From Sporosarcina highlanderae (lineage in GTDB: Bacteria > Bacillota > Bacilli > Bacillales_A > Planococcaceae): DNA of 47,919 nt. Positions within the stretch are counted from its first letter, which is position 1. Each line of letters starts with the position of its first letter. The position numbers and the translations under genes are program-made. The notes under the pieces were generated by a model. That model saw only the letters and a list, made by a program, of their open reading frames with translations, made no database searches and had not been told where the DNA came from. Below, piece after piece: positions 1-8,332 of this stretch. The stretch covers positions 1 through 47,919 of the forward strand of contig NZ_JAROCC010000019.1 in NCBI RefSeq assembly GCF_030433715.1, read 5' to 3'.

Positions 1-90
1 CAGCATTTCGAGGAAATGGTGAAGCGCAATGAAAACGGTCATTTATCAAGTTCGAGATGGAAGGTTCTATCGGATAATAAAGAAACAATC

Positions 91-118
91 AAAACCGCCT
101 CATTGCAGGCGGTTTTTT
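91..118 (+). terminator. Rho-independent terminator at left edge
   Basis: A 10-bp stem (AAAACCGCCT at 91-100 with AGGCGGTTTT at 107-116) and a six-base loop run into a T tract. It probably ends a gene lying left of the window. Bases 1-90 may hold the 3' end of that gene, but I could not tell which frame is used and I assign no gene there. Confidence 0.85.
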
Positions 119-162
119 CATTTCTAACGAATGCAAAATGGCAGATTCGGCCCTTGGACATA

Positions 163-171
163 TGTTATGAT
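163..171 (+). promoter_or_regulatory. Extended -10 promoter candidate for yunF
   Basis: TGTTATGAT gives a TGn extension followed by a -10 hexamer with five of six consensus bases. No good -35 is visible. It lies about 37 bases before the chosen start of yunF and after the terminator at 91-118, so it could drive yunF-yunE-yunD. Confidence 0.4.
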
Positions 172-207
172 GAAAATATTCATCTACGAACGGAAAAGAG
201 GGATACT

Positions 208-1068
208 ATGATTCGAATTGGCTTAACAGGATGGGGCGATCATCCGGATGTCTACTCACCAACCTCCAAGAAAAATGAGAAATTGATCGATTATAGCTCC
301 CACTTTCCAATTGTAGAGCTTGACGCATCGTTTTACGCTATTCAACCAGAGCGCAATATCCGAAAATGGATTACCGAAACACCCGATGACTTTCAATTCA
401 TCGTAAAAGCCTATCAAGGAATGACAGGACATCAAAGAGGAAAGCTCCCATATGCTACTTCGGAAGAGATGTTCCAGCAGTTTAAGCTTTCCATTGATCC
501 GATGCGGGATGCAGGAAAGCTTGCTATGATTCTCGTGCAATTTCCGCCTTGGTTTGATTGTCTACGAGAGAATGTAGACCAAATTAGATACATTCATAGT
601 CACCTAAAAGGATACGACGTGGCAATCGAGTTCCGCCATCAATCGTGGTACACTATGTCCATGCAGCACAGGACGCTTGAATTTCTTAAAGAGCTTAATT
701 TCATTCACACCGTTTGTGATGAACCGCAAGCTGGTGTTGGCAGCATCCCGCTTATCGCTGAAACAACACGTGACGACAAAGTGTTCATCCGCCTACATGG
801 CAGAAATGTAAATGGCTGGCGAAATACGACGGGGGATAATGAAGCATGGCGCAAAGTCCGGTATCTATATAATTACACGGACAGTGAGTTGGGTGAAATC
901 CAGCAAGTTGTTGATAAATTAAAGAACGAATCGAAGTATGTATTTGTTATATTTAATAATAATTCTGGTGGCCATGCGGCTGAGAATGCCAATCGTTTTC
1001 AAAAAATGATGGGAATTGACTTCCAGGCACTCGCACCTAAGCAGCTTGACTTTTTTGAGGAGGAATAA
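208..1068 (+). CDS. yunF: DUF72 family protein, YunF-like
   Basis: A 286-residue protein of the DUF72 family (TIM-barrel fold; biochemical role unknown). The N terminus MIRIGLTGWGDHPDVYS has the family's typical 'G.. GW' start, and the middle carries the conserved 'IEFRHQSWY' segment. The open frame extends upstream to position 16, but the terminator at 91-118 lies inside that extension. The ATG at 208 is preceded by AAGAGGGA and matches the family start. It is followed after two bases by yunE, so the two are probably one transcript. Family call is firm; function is not known. Confidence 0.88.
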   Translation: MIRIGLTGWGDHPDVYSPTSKKNEKLIDYSSHFPIVELDASFYAIQPERNIRKWITETPDDFQFIVKAYQGMTGHQRGKLPYATSEEMFQQFKLSIDPMRDAGKLAMILVQFPPWFDCLRENVDQIRYIHSHLKGYDVAIEFRHQSWYTMSMQHRTLEFLKELNFIHTVCDEPQAGVGSIPLIAETTRDDKVFIRLHGRNVNGWRNTTGDNEAWRKVRYLYNYTDSELGEIQQVVDKLKNESKYVFVIFNNNSGGHAAENANRFQKMMGIDFQALAPKQLDFFEEE

Positions 1069-1070
1069 CT

Positions 1071-1895
1071 ATGGCGTATCTGTTGTTGGCACTTATCGGT
1101 GCAATATCCGGTGTGATGGGATCCATTGTTGGACTGGGGGGTGGAACGATCCTTGTGCCACTGACTTTATTGGTCGGTATCAATCTCGGTTGGATTCCAG
1201 GCATCACACCGCAAACCGTGGTAGGGATTTCAGTCATCATGATGGTTTTCAATGGCCTCTCTTCCACCCTTTCCCATATGAAGGCGAAAACCGTTGACTT
1301 CCGAACGGGGTGGATCTTTTTTGCAGGTTCCATACCTGGTCTGATGATTGGAGCGTTTGTGAATAAAGGAATGGATTTGCCATCATTTAATTTATACTTC
1401 GGCATCTTGCTCATTGTCCTTTCAATTCTATTGCTTGCACGTAACTATTTGAAACCGATCAAATGGTTTGTCCAGCATGGAAAACAGAGGACATTCATCG
1501 ATACCCATGGAGAAACCCATGTATATGGGTATCCGATCTGGTTTGCACTCATACTGACTTTCATCATCGGATTCGCATCTGGCCTTTTCGGCATTGGCGG
1601 AGGAACGATGATTGTACCTGCACTAATTTTATTGTTTTTGTTCCCGCCACATGTGGCTGTCGGTACGTCGATGTTCATCGTGTTCCTCTCTGCCATCGTC
1701 AACTCCGCCACTCATATTTCTTTAGGGCATGTGCCATGGCTATATGCGCTTCCAGTCATACCTGGTGCCTATATCGGTGGAATGATTGGTACGATGCTAA
1801 ATAGGAAGATGAATTCGGATACATTAGTTCTCGTTTTACGGATCATGCTCTTATTATTCGGAATCAGATCGATCATTGATGGGATCTGGGGATAA
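1071..1895 (+). CDS. yunE: TauE/SafE family membrane exporter, YunE-like
   Basis: A 274-residue polytopic membrane protein of the TauE/SafE family (sulfite or organosulfonate-type anion export). Two glycine-rich repeats characteristic of the family are visible: 'GSIVGLGGGTILVPLTLL' near residue 16 and 'GLFGIGGGTMIVPALILL' near residue 170, consistent with an internally duplicated fold of about eight helices. The ATG follows GGAGGAATAACT. The gene lies between yunF and yunD with spacers of two and three bases, a tight operon. The exact substrate cannot be read from the sequence. Confidence 0.87.
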   Translation: MAYLLLALIGAISGVMGSIVGLGGGTILVPLTLLVGINLGWIPGITPQTVVGISVIMMVFNGLSSTLSHMKAKTVDFRTGWIFFAGSIPGLMIGAFVNKGMDLPSFNLYFGILLIVLSILLLARNYLKPIKWFVQHGKQRTFIDTHGETHVYGYPIWFALILTFIIGFASGLFGIGGGTMIVPALILLFLFPPHVAVGTSMFIVFLSAIVNSATHISLGHVPWLYALPVIPGAYIGGMIGTMLNRKMNSDTLVLVLRIMLLLFGIRSIIDGIWG

Positions 1896-1898
1896 ATT

Positions 1899-3293
1899 AT
1901 GAAAAACTATTCGGATACAATTCATCTTTATCATACAAATGATGTCCATAGCCATTTCGACAGTTGGCCTCAAATTAGTAGATTTCTCCGCTCTAAGAGG
2001 GAAATGCATGAAGCGAAGAATGAAGCTTGTTATGTATTCGATATTGGTGACCATGTTGACCGTTCTCATCCATATACGGAAGGTACCGCCGGCAAAGGGA
2101 ATGTTGAATTGTTGAACCATTCAGGGTACGACGCGGTGACTATTGGTAACAATGAAGGTATCACGCTGTCAAAGAAAGCATTGACCAATCTATACGATGG
2201 CGCAAATTTTGATGTTATCTTATGCAATTTGAAAGAACCGGATGGCTCCACTCCAAATTGGTTGGAGCCTTATCATATTTATGAAACCGAAAAAGGCATT
2301 CGTATCGGAGTCATTGGCGCAACAGCGATGTATACGGAATTCTACCAACGCCTTGGATGGCATATCGAAGAGCCAAGGCAATCTATTATAAAGACTGTTC
2401 ATCAAATTCAAGGTCAAACGGATGTAATCATCTGCCTGTCCCATTTAGGCATACATGAGGATAGGTTGTTGGCAGAAGAATGCGGTGAAATAGACGTCAT
2501 ATTGGGGGCTCATACCCATCATTTATTTACAGAAGGCGAGCTTGTGAATGAAACATTATTAGCTGCAACTGGAAAATTCGCGGAATATGTAGGCCATATT
2601 ACAATATCCTTGAACGAATCTAATAGGGTTATCGGAAAAAAGGCAGAAGTCATTCATGTCAATAAGATGGAGCGGCTAAAAGACGATATAAAAGACGTCA
2701 ATACGTTGATTAATGCAGGAAACGAGGCAATGGAGGAAAAGGTATTTTACAATGCTGAACCTCTTAAACAGCAGTTATTCAAGGAAAGCCCGCTTTCCTC
2801 ATTTTTCGGCAGAGCGTTGGTTGAGTATACGGATGCTGACTGCGCCATGTTCAATGCCGGTATCTTTATGGGCAACCTTGAAGAGGGCTGGGTGACCAGG
2901 CGTCAATTGCATTCGATGCTTCCACATCCGATAAACCCTTGCGTAGTCATACTTGACGGAAGTGAATTACTTGAAGTTTATAATCTTGCCGAAAACAAAG
3001 ATTGGCCAAAGCTCGAAATTAAAGGTCTTGGTTTCCGAGGAACGCTTATGGGGAAGATGATTTTTGAAAGATTATACAAAAACAAGTTAGGGGAACTTTT
3101 TGCCGGTAATCGCCAAGTGATGCCCGGGGATAAATACAAGCTTGCAACCCTTGATATGTTCACATTCGGTTTCTTCTTTCCAATATTGCAAGAGGCTAAA
3201 AAGGAATATTATATGCCTGAATTAATCCGGGATATTGCAGGTTGGTATGGCAAGCAAAAAGCACTCGATAAAATGAACCTATCAGAACAGTAA
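1899..3293 (+). CDS. yunD: Metallophosphatase / 5'-nucleotidase-like protein, YunD
   Basis: A 464-residue protein with a calcineurin-like metallophosphatase domain (about residues 7-210) and a 5'-nucleotidase C-terminal domain (about 285-440). The metal-binding motifs are in order: HTNDVHSH (residues 12-19), GDHVDRS, GNNEG in place of the usual GNHE, LSHLG and GAHTHH. No signal peptide is visible, so it is probably cytoplasmic, unlike secreted 5'-nucleotidases. It starts three bases after yunE. Substrate unknown; hydrolysis of a nucleotide or other phosphoester is expected from the family. Confidence 0.88.
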   Translation: MKNYSDTIHLYHTNDVHSHFDSWPQISRFLRSKREMHEAKNEACYVFDIGDHVDRSHPYTEGTAGKGNVELLNHSGYDAVTIGNNEGITLSKKALTNLYDGANFDVILCNLKEPDGSTPNWLEPYHIYETEKGIRIGVIGATAMYTEFYQRLGWHIEEPRQSIIKTVHQIQGQTDVIICLSHLGIHEDRLLAEECGEIDVILGAHTHHLFTEGELVNETLLAATGKFAEYVGHITISLNESNRVIGKKAEVIHVNKMERLKDDIKDVNTLINAGNEAMEEKVFYNAEPLKQQLFKESPLSSFFGRALVEYTDADCAMFNAGIFMGNLEEGWVTRRQLHSMLPHPINPCVVILDGSELLEVYNLAENKDWPKLEIKGLGFRGTLMGKMIFERLYKNKLGELFAGNRQVMPGDKYKLATLDMFTFGFFFPILQEAKKEYYMPELIRDIAGWYGKQKALDKMNLSEQ

Positions 3294-3314
3294 AACGAAT
3301 ATTAAGCAAGAATG

Positions 3315-3358
3315 AACGACTCCTGTCCTGCATATTATTATGTAGGAGGGGTCGTTTT
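3315..3358 (+). terminator. Hairpin after yunD that contains the yunB ribosome binding site
   Basis: Left arm AACGACTCCTGTCCTGCAT (3315-3333) pairs imperfectly with ATGTAGGAGGGGTCGTT (3340-3356), followed by only a short T run. The right arm contains TAGGAGGGG, the Shine-Dalgarno sequence of the TTG start at 3357. It may work as a weak terminator for yunD, as a structure masking yunB translation, or both. Confidence 0.6.
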
Positions 3359-4172
3359 GAGATTTTATGGGCAAGCGCCTCACAAATATTATAGGAAAAA
3401 TCGTCACCGAACTCCACAGCATCGCGGCGGTCCGCGTAGGAAACACAGATGGTTTCCGATTATATTCCCGGCAATTTTACTCACAATCGTCCTCTTTGTT
3501 TATTATGTCAATTCAAAACTCACTCCAATATATACTTTATATGCCGAGACTCAAACTGAAAGAATTGCTGCACATGTCATAACGCAGGCTATCAAATCAC
3601 GTTCAACAGTTATCTATGATACGAATGAAATCATACAAAATGTTCCAACTGAATCTTCTGGAATGGTGACGAATACATTGAATACTGAAATCATCAGAAG
3701 AACAATGGCCGAAATACAAGGGTTAATCGAGTCTCATTTAGAAATGGCGGAAAACGGAAATTTGGAAATGCTGCCACTTAGTGAAGATATCGAATACGAC
3801 CCCGATAAGATGGAGAAAGATGGTGGAGTCGTATTCTTTGTTCCGTTAGGTCAAGCATTGGATATGCCTATGCTTGGAAACTTCGGACCAAAAATTCCGA
3901 TCAAGTTTCATGTCATTGGAGAAGTTCAGACAGATGTCGAAACATTGGTTACAGAATTTGGGATTAATAACGCAATTGTCGAAGTGAATGTATTAGTTAC
4001 GGTGAATGTACAAATCATCGTCCCGTTAGCAACTCAAAGAACCGTTGTACAGCAAAGGATTCCCGTTGCGATCGGATTGCTTCAAAGCCCTATCCCGCAA
4101 ATTTATAATGGAGGCAGCGGAAATGCTCCGCAAATCGAGATTCCATACCCAGTTAAAGGTGCAGGTAAATAA
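3357..4172 (+). CDS. yunB: Sporulation protein YunB
   Basis: A 271-residue YunB-family protein; in B. subtilis this is a sporulation gene of the mother-cell programme. After a basic N terminus (about residues 3-30, rich in R, H and K) there is one membrane helix at about 31-50, then an outer domain with 'ETQTERIAAHVITQAI' and a C-terminal 'FGINNAIVEVNVLVTVNVQIIVPLATQ' stretch typical of the family. An ATG at 3312 is in frame but lacks a good ribosome site. The TTG at 3357 is preceded by TAGGAGGGG and gives the usual family length, so I chose it. The B. subtilis neighbour yunC is missing here. Confidence 0.82.
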   Translation: MRFYGQAPHKYYRKNRHRTPQHRGGPRRKHRWFPIIFPAILLTIVLFVYYVNSKLTPIYTLYAETQTERIAAHVITQAIKSRSTVIYDTNEIIQNVPTESSGMVTNTLNTEIIRRTMAEIQGLIESHLEMAENGNLEMLPLSEDIEYDPDKMEKDGGVVFFVPLGQALDMPMLGNFGPKIPIKFHVIGEVQTDVETLVTEFGINNAIVEVNVLVTVNVQIIVPLATQRTVVQQRIPVAIGLLQSPIPQIYNGGSGNAPQIEIPYPVKGAGK

Positions 4173-4223
4173 TAGGGGTTGAAAAGTCGTTCATTTACTG
4201 ATAAGCTTGTACAACATGAGGAA

Positions 4224-4405
4224 CACCGATTAGGTAGAGGCTGCAAGGCTTATTAGTAACGGACGCGAGATTGGCATCAATGACCGCCCGTGAAAGGAAG
4301 TTTTGCCGAAGTAGAACTGGATTGCCGATCCACTTCTGCTGGGGTCATTCCAAATAGGAATGGCACTGTCATGCGAATATCGCATGATGAGCTACAGATC
4401 GTACG
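4224..4405 (+). promoter_or_regulatory. Lysine riboswitch (L-box) aptamer
   Basis: Matches the L-box class: AGGTAGAGGCTGCA near 4232, AGTAACGG, GTGAAAGG near 4290, GCCGAAG near 4305, a TGCTGGGGTC stretch near 4337, GGCACTGTCATGCG near 4362, and closing GAGCTACAGATC, which pairs back to the GATTAGGTAG at the start. The order and spacing fit the five-helix lysine aptamer. A poorly matching promoter (TTGAAA at 4179, 17 bases, TAAGCT at 4202) may precede it. Together with the terminator at 4453-4499 this predicts that transcription of the downstream carrier falls when lysine is plentiful. Confidence 0.88.
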
Positions 4406-4452
4406 TTAGATAAAGACATCTTAGATTATCTACCAAACGAAACGTAGAATAA

Positions 4453-4499
4453 GCCGACACCTGCTACACTTACAAAGTGTGATAGGTGTCGGTTTTTTT
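4453..4499 (+). terminator. Riboswitch expression-platform terminator
   Basis: The stem CCGACACCT (4454-4462) with AGGTGTCGG, topped by a second short stem (ACACTT with AGTGTG), is followed by an eight-base T run. It lies directly after the lysine aptamer and before the NhaC-family gene, the expected position for a lysine-dependent transcription terminator. Confidence 0.9.
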
Positions 4500-4504
4500 A
4501 CTTT

Positions 4505-4574
4505 TAGCCCCGGGCGCTAACTATAAAAGCCACTAGTTGGCTATGCTATAAGAAGTGCGCCCTGCGCTGTTGCT
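4505..4574. repeat. Shortened copy of a dispersed palindromic element
   Basis: The left end TAGCCCCGGGCGCTAACT and right end GCGCCCTGCGCTGTTG match the ends of the longer element at 27774-27895 (TAGCTCCGGGCGCTAACT and GCGCCCTCCGCTTTTG). The centre differs and is about 50 bases shorter. It sits between the riboswitch terminator and the ribosome site of the carrier gene, so it is transcribed with that gene. Confidence 0.65.
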
Positions 4575-4617
4575 CGTTACCTTGTTCTTCGATTCAAAAA
4601 AATTGGAGGAAGTCAGA

Positions 4618-6192
4618 ATGATAGGCACTTGGGTTTCAATATTGCCGCCACTCGTGGCAATTATAATGGTATTGATTACAAAAAGGGTTCTTTTATCACT
4701 TGGGTCAGGAATTTTAACGGCCGCATTATTAGTGGCAAGTTTTGCACCAGTCGATACATTAAAAAATCTTTGGACTGCAATGATTGTTTCCTTTTGGGCA
4801 GATGGTGAATTGAACACCTATAATATTTATATAATGGTATTCATCTTGCTTTTAGGGATCATTACAGCACTTGTCAGTTTGTCTGGAGGAAGCAGAGCGT
4901 TCGCTGAATGGGCTATCCGCCGGATAAAGACGCGACGTGGTGCTAAGCTTCTGACAGTGTTGTTAGGCATTCTAATTTTTGTGGATGATTATTTTAATTC
5001 ATTGGCAGTAGGCCAAATTGCACGTCCGATTACGGATCAGCATCGTATTTCACGGGCGAAGTTAGCGTACTTCATCGATTCAACATCCGCTCCAGTTTGT
5101 GTCATTTCACCAATTTCAAGTTGGGGAGCATTTTTGATTGGGCAATTGGCTCTTATTATCGGTACAACTGCTGCGGTTAGCTATTCGCCATTATCAGCCT
5201 TTTTAATGATGGCGCCGATGAATTTCTATGCCCTGACAACGTTGGCAATGGTGTTTTTCTTCGCTTGGTCAAATGTAGATTTCTTTGCGATGAAAAAGCA
5301 TGAAAAGAACGCACAGGAAACCGGTCAATTATTTGATCCGAAAAAAGAGATTCCTGGTCAGTTAAAGGAGGATTTCCCAGTCCATTCATATGGCCGCAAA
5401 ACGGACCTTATTGCCCCTATTCTTACTTTGGTTGTTGTGACTCTCGGTATGATGGTATGGACTGGCTATCGAATCGGTGGCTCAATGAGCATTTGGACCA
5501 TTTTCGAAAATACAGATGTTCCATTATCATTGATGACGGGTGGCCTTATAGCAACACTATTGGCGGTCATTCTTTATGTATCCCAAATGGGTAAGAACGA
5601 GACGGCTTCAATTGGACTTATCGGCAAGGCTTTCATCAGCGGAGTTAAAGCAATGATGCCAGCAATTCTCATTTTAGTATTTGCATGGGCATTGACTCAT
5701 TTGATTGGCGTTCTCGAAACAGGACTATTTTTATCAAATGCAGTTGAACAGTCGAATGTACCTGTTCATTTTCTACCAGTTATTATGTTTGTGTTAGCAG
5801 GGTTAATGGCTTTTTCGACAGGTACGTCATGGGGCTCATTCGGTATTCTTTTACCGATTGCTGGAACGATTATGATCAATGCCGAGCCTGAGCTGCTACT
5901 GCCATCTCTTGCTGCTGTCCTTGCGGGCGCAGTATTCGGAGACCATTGTTCACCGATATCCGATACGACAATTTTATCATCGACAGGGGCAGGTTCAAAT
6001 CACATGGACCATGTATCCACTCAGCTTCCATATGCATTGATCGCCGCAGGTATTTCCACAATCGGTTACCTTATCCTTGGAGTTACAGGTTCGATTTGGT
6101 TAGGCTTAGGAGCCGTGATAATTGCAACAGCCGCCTTATTCATTCTATGGTCTTCAAAACGTTATAAAACAGATATGAAAATCACATCATAA
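4618..6192 (+). CDS. lysW: NhaC-family antiporter, predicted lysine transporter (LysW type)
   Basis: A 524-residue polytopic membrane protein of the NhaC family, with the family's hydrophobic start 'WVSILPPLVAIIMVLITKRVLLSLGSGI', a conserved 'VDDYFNSLAVGQIARPITD' segment, and 'FGDHCSPISDTTILSSTGAG' near residue 440. The frame is open back to a GTG at 4555, but the ATG at 4618 follows GGAGGA at the right spacing. NhaC proteins include Na+/H+ antiporters. Members placed behind a lysine riboswitch, as here, have been predicted to be lysine transporters (LysW), and the riboswitch is the main reason for that substrate. Transport direction and coupling ion are not visible. Confidence 0.82.
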   Translation: MIGTWVSILPPLVAIIMVLITKRVLLSLGSGILTAALLVASFAPVDTLKNLWTAMIVSFWADGELNTYNIYIMVFILLLGIITALVSLSGGSRAFAEWAIRRIKTRRGAKLLTVLLGILIFVDDYFNSLAVGQIARPITDQHRISRAKLAYFIDSTSAPVCVISPISSWGAFLIGQLALIIGTTAAVSYSPLSAFLMMAPMNFYALTTLAMVFFFAWSNVDFFAMKKHEKNAQETGQLFDPKKEIPGQLKEDFPVHSYGRKTDLIAPILTLVVVTLGMMVWTGYRIGGSMSIWTIFENTDVPLSLMTGGLIATLLAVILYVSQMGKNETASIGLIGKAFISGVKAMMPAILILVFAWALTHLIGVLETGLFLSNAVEQSNVPVHFLPVIMFVLAGLMAFSTGTSWGSFGILLPIAGTIMINAEPELLLPSLAAVLAGAVFGDHCSPISDTTILSSTGAGSNHMDHVSTQLPYALIAAGISTIGYLILGVTGSIWLGLGAVIIATAALFILWSSKRYKTDMKITS

Positions 6193-6198
6193 GTAACT

Positions 6199-6245
6199 AA
6201 AAAACAGGCGAAGGAACGTAAAAATATTCCTTCACCTGTTTTTTG
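6199..6245 (+). terminator. Terminator after lysW
   Basis: AAAACAGGCGAAGGAA pairs with TTCCTTCACCTGTTTT (one mismatch) around a short AT-rich loop and continues into a T tract. Confidence 0.88.
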
Positions 6246-6366
6246 TATTCTCTAAAACAAGTATAATGCGGGTAAATCAAACATAATTTATATAACTGAT
6301 TATTATAACTTCCGAAAGTGTCCCAATTACTTCCACTACTGTATTTTTTATACTATAAAAAACATT

Positions 6367-6395
6367 TTGACAGTAACCAATTGGGCGGTTATACT
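6367..6395 (+). promoter_or_regulatory. Sigma-A promoter for the NSS transporter
   Basis: A perfect -35 TTGACA (6367-6372), 17-base spacer and TATACT (6390-6395), 69 bases before the start codon. The remainder of the 270-base gap between lysW and this gene is AT-rich, with no other element I recognise. Confidence 0.78.
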
Positions 6396-6463
6396 ATGTT
6401 ATAAGATTATAATAATCTGAAAGTGGTAAATATTTATAGAATATATGTGAAGGGGGATTTGTT

Positions 6464-8005
6464 ATGGGACAGCGTTCGCAATGGGGTACAAGGGCCGGCT
6501 TTATAATGGCTGCTGTCGGCTCGGCTGTAGGGTTAGGAAACATCTGGCGTTTTCCATACGTCGCGTATGAAAATGGCGGCGGGGCATTTTTCATACCGTA
6601 TTTATTTGCACTTTTAACTGCCGGTATCCCAATTTTAATCTTGGAATTCACGATAGGTCATAAGTATCGTGGATCGGCACCTCTATCATTCTTCCGAATG
6701 AAAGGTAAAGGTGCTGAATGGTTAGGCTGGTGGGGGATATTCGTATCTTTCGTAATTTCTACGTACTATGCAGTTATTATTGCCTGGGCGATGAAGTATA
6801 CGATCTATTCCTTCAATTTAGCGTGGGGGGATGATACGGGAGGATTCCTGTTCGGAAGTGTACTGAATTTGGCTGATAATCCTGGAGAGTTCGGTGGGCT
6901 TGTACCTGGCGTACTTATTCCACTTCTTCTCGTATGGGCGATTGCATTTATCATTCTATTAGCTGGGGTCAAACGTGGGATTGAATTGGCGAACAGGATT
7001 TTCATCCCATTGCTCGTCGTAGTTTTCTTGCTTGTTGTTATACGGGCGGTTACCCTTGACGGTGCTTTGCTTGGACTGGATGCCTTCTTTAAACCTGATT
7101 TAAGTAAATTAGCGGATTCAACCGTGTGGGTTATGGCATATGGTCATATTTTCTTCAGTCTTTCGATAGCATTTGCTATTATGATCACCTATTCAAGTTA
7201 CCTGCCAAAAAAGTCAGATATTACGAATAACGCATTCATTACTGGATTTGCGAATTCAGGATTTGAGCTATTAGCTGGTATCGGAGTGTTCGCAGCCCTT
7301 GGATTCATGGCGACACAAGCTGGCGAGTCTGTCGCGGATGTTGCTTCAGCAGGTGTCGGTCTGGCATTCGTCGTGTTCCCGCAAATTATCAATGAAATGC
7401 CGGGGATGAACGGATTATTTGGGGCTCTGTTCTTCCTATCCCTTGTACTTGCAGGGCTCACATCACTCATTTCGATATGTGAGACGTATATTGCGGGAGT
7501 TTCAGAAAAGTTCAATATTTCACGGACGAAATCAGTGTTGTTCGGAGTCGGACTTGCTGCTGTCATTTCGTTGCTTTTCGCAACTCGCGGAGGCTTGTAC
7601 TTCTTAGATGTTGCCGACTACTTCATCAATCAATTCGGTGTTGCTGCAATCGGTTTGGTTGAAGTCGTACTTATTGTATGGGTATTCAAGAAGCTTGACG
7701 TATTTGGAGAACATGCCAATGAAATATCAGATATTAAAGTCGGCTTATGGTGGAAAATTTGCTTAAGATTCATCACTCCACTTGTGCTTGGATATATGAT
7801 GTTCGACCTATTACGCATCAATCTATTTAAATTGCATAAGGATGGTGAAGGGAACGTAATCGGGAACTACGAAGGGTACCCGGATGCCTTCATTATGTCG
7901 AGTGGATGGATGGTCGCGCTTTTCGCAATCGTTATGGCCATCATCTTTACAGTTTTGAATTGGAATAAGAAAGCTTTGGAATCGAAAGACTACGACAATC
8001 GATAA
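6464..8005 (+). CDS. Sodium-dependent NSS-family transporter
   Basis: A 513-residue member of the neurotransmitter:sodium symporter (NSS/SNF) family, with 11-12 predicted helices. The first helix holds the signature 'AAVGSAVGLGNIWRFPY' with the unwound GLGN region that binds substrate and Na+. 'ANSGFELLAGIGVFAALGF' lies near residue 265. The ATG at 6464 follows GAAGGGGGATTTGTT. The gene is followed 12 bases later by a 35-residue MetS-like partner, as in the MetPS methionine/alanine importer of Corynebacterium glutamicum. Amino-acid uptake driven by Na+ is likely; the particular amino acid is inference. Confidence 0.9.
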   Translation: MGQRSQWGTRAGFIMAAVGSAVGLGNIWRFPYVAYENGGGAFFIPYLFALLTAGIPILILEFTIGHKYRGSAPLSFFRMKGKGAEWLGWWGIFVSFVISTYYAVIIAWAMKYTIYSFNLAWGDDTGGFLFGSVLNLADNPGEFGGLVPGVLIPLLLVWAIAFIILLAGVKRGIELANRIFIPLLVVVFLLVVIRAVTLDGALLGLDAFFKPDLSKLADSTVWVMAYGHIFFSLSIAFAIMITYSSYLPKKSDITNNAFITGFANSGFELLAGIGVFAALGFMATQAGESVADVASAGVGLAFVVFPQIINEMPGMNGLFGALFFLSLVLAGLTSLISICETYIAGVSEKFNISRTKSVLFGVGLAAVISLLFATRGGLYFLDVADYFINQFGVAAIGLVEVVLIVWVFKKLDVFGEHANEISDIKVGLWWKICLRFITPLVLGYMMFDLLRINLFKLHKDGEGNVIGNYEGYPDAFIMSSGWMVALFAIVMAIIFTVLNWNKKALESKDYDNR

Positions 8006-8017
8006 GGGGGATTCAAT

Positions 8018-8125
8018 ATGAGCGGCGGAGCTATATTCATGATGATAGTAGGAATCCTCGTCATTTGGGGAGGATTAGCCGGAAGTATATTTTGGGCCGT
8101 ATCCAAATCAAAAAGCAGAGCATAA
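8018..8125 (+). CDS. MetS-family small subunit of NSS transporter (35 aa)
   Basis: ATG at 8018 follows AAGGGGGATTCAAT. The 35-residue product begins MSGGAIFMMIVGILVIWGG, forms one membrane helix (about residues 6-28) and ends in a basic tail (KSKSRA). Length, the 'IWGGL' motif and position directly after an NSS transporter match the MetS small-subunit family, whose C. glutamicum member is required for MetP activity. It shares the transcript and ends before the terminator at 8135. Confidence 0.8.
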   Translation: MSGGAIFMMIVGILVIWGGLAGSIFWAVSKSKSRA

Positions 8126-8134
8126 GAACTTTTG

Positions 8135-8174
8135 AAAAGCGACCAGTATTGGTTGCTTTTCTTTTGGTTTTTTT
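8135..8174 (+). terminator. Terminator after the NSS transporter pair
   Basis: AAAAGCGACCA (8135-8145) pairs with TGGTTGCTTTT (8150-8160); a T-rich stretch follows. Confidence 0.85.
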
Positions 8175-8208
8175 ATGACAGTCGTGAAAGAGATAGGCGA
8201 ATCAATAG

Positions 8209-8237
8209 TTGTTGGAAGTCAGAATATATGATACATT
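8209..8237 (+). promoter_or_regulatory. Sigma-A promoter candidate for yutD
   Basis: TTGTTG (8209-8214), 17-base spacer, TACATT (8232-8237), 96 bases before the yutD start. No other element is seen in the roughly 200-base gap. Confidence 0.45.
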
Positions 8238-8332
8238 GGCAGAAGCGGTTGTCTTTATAGTTAACATGAATGATGCTAATTTCTGGATATATAGAGGAGT
8301 TATCGGTAAAAGTTTAAATGGCGGTGATGTAA

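Noticed and set aside
16..207. N-terminal extension of yunF or the 3' end of an upstream gene in the same frame
   Set aside because: A strong terminator lies at 91-118 inside the frame, and the family start with a ribosome site is at 208.
1037..1414. Long antisense open frames opposite membrane-protein genes (also at 1445-1711, 7198-7566, 14458-14814, 40965-41390)
   Set aside because: They lie wholly opposite well-supported genes, lack ribosome sites, and have compositions expected from reverse reading.
3312..3356. ATG at 3312 as the yunB start
   Set aside because: No ribosome site, and the extension would be encoded by the hairpin; TTG at 3357 follows TAGGAGGGG.
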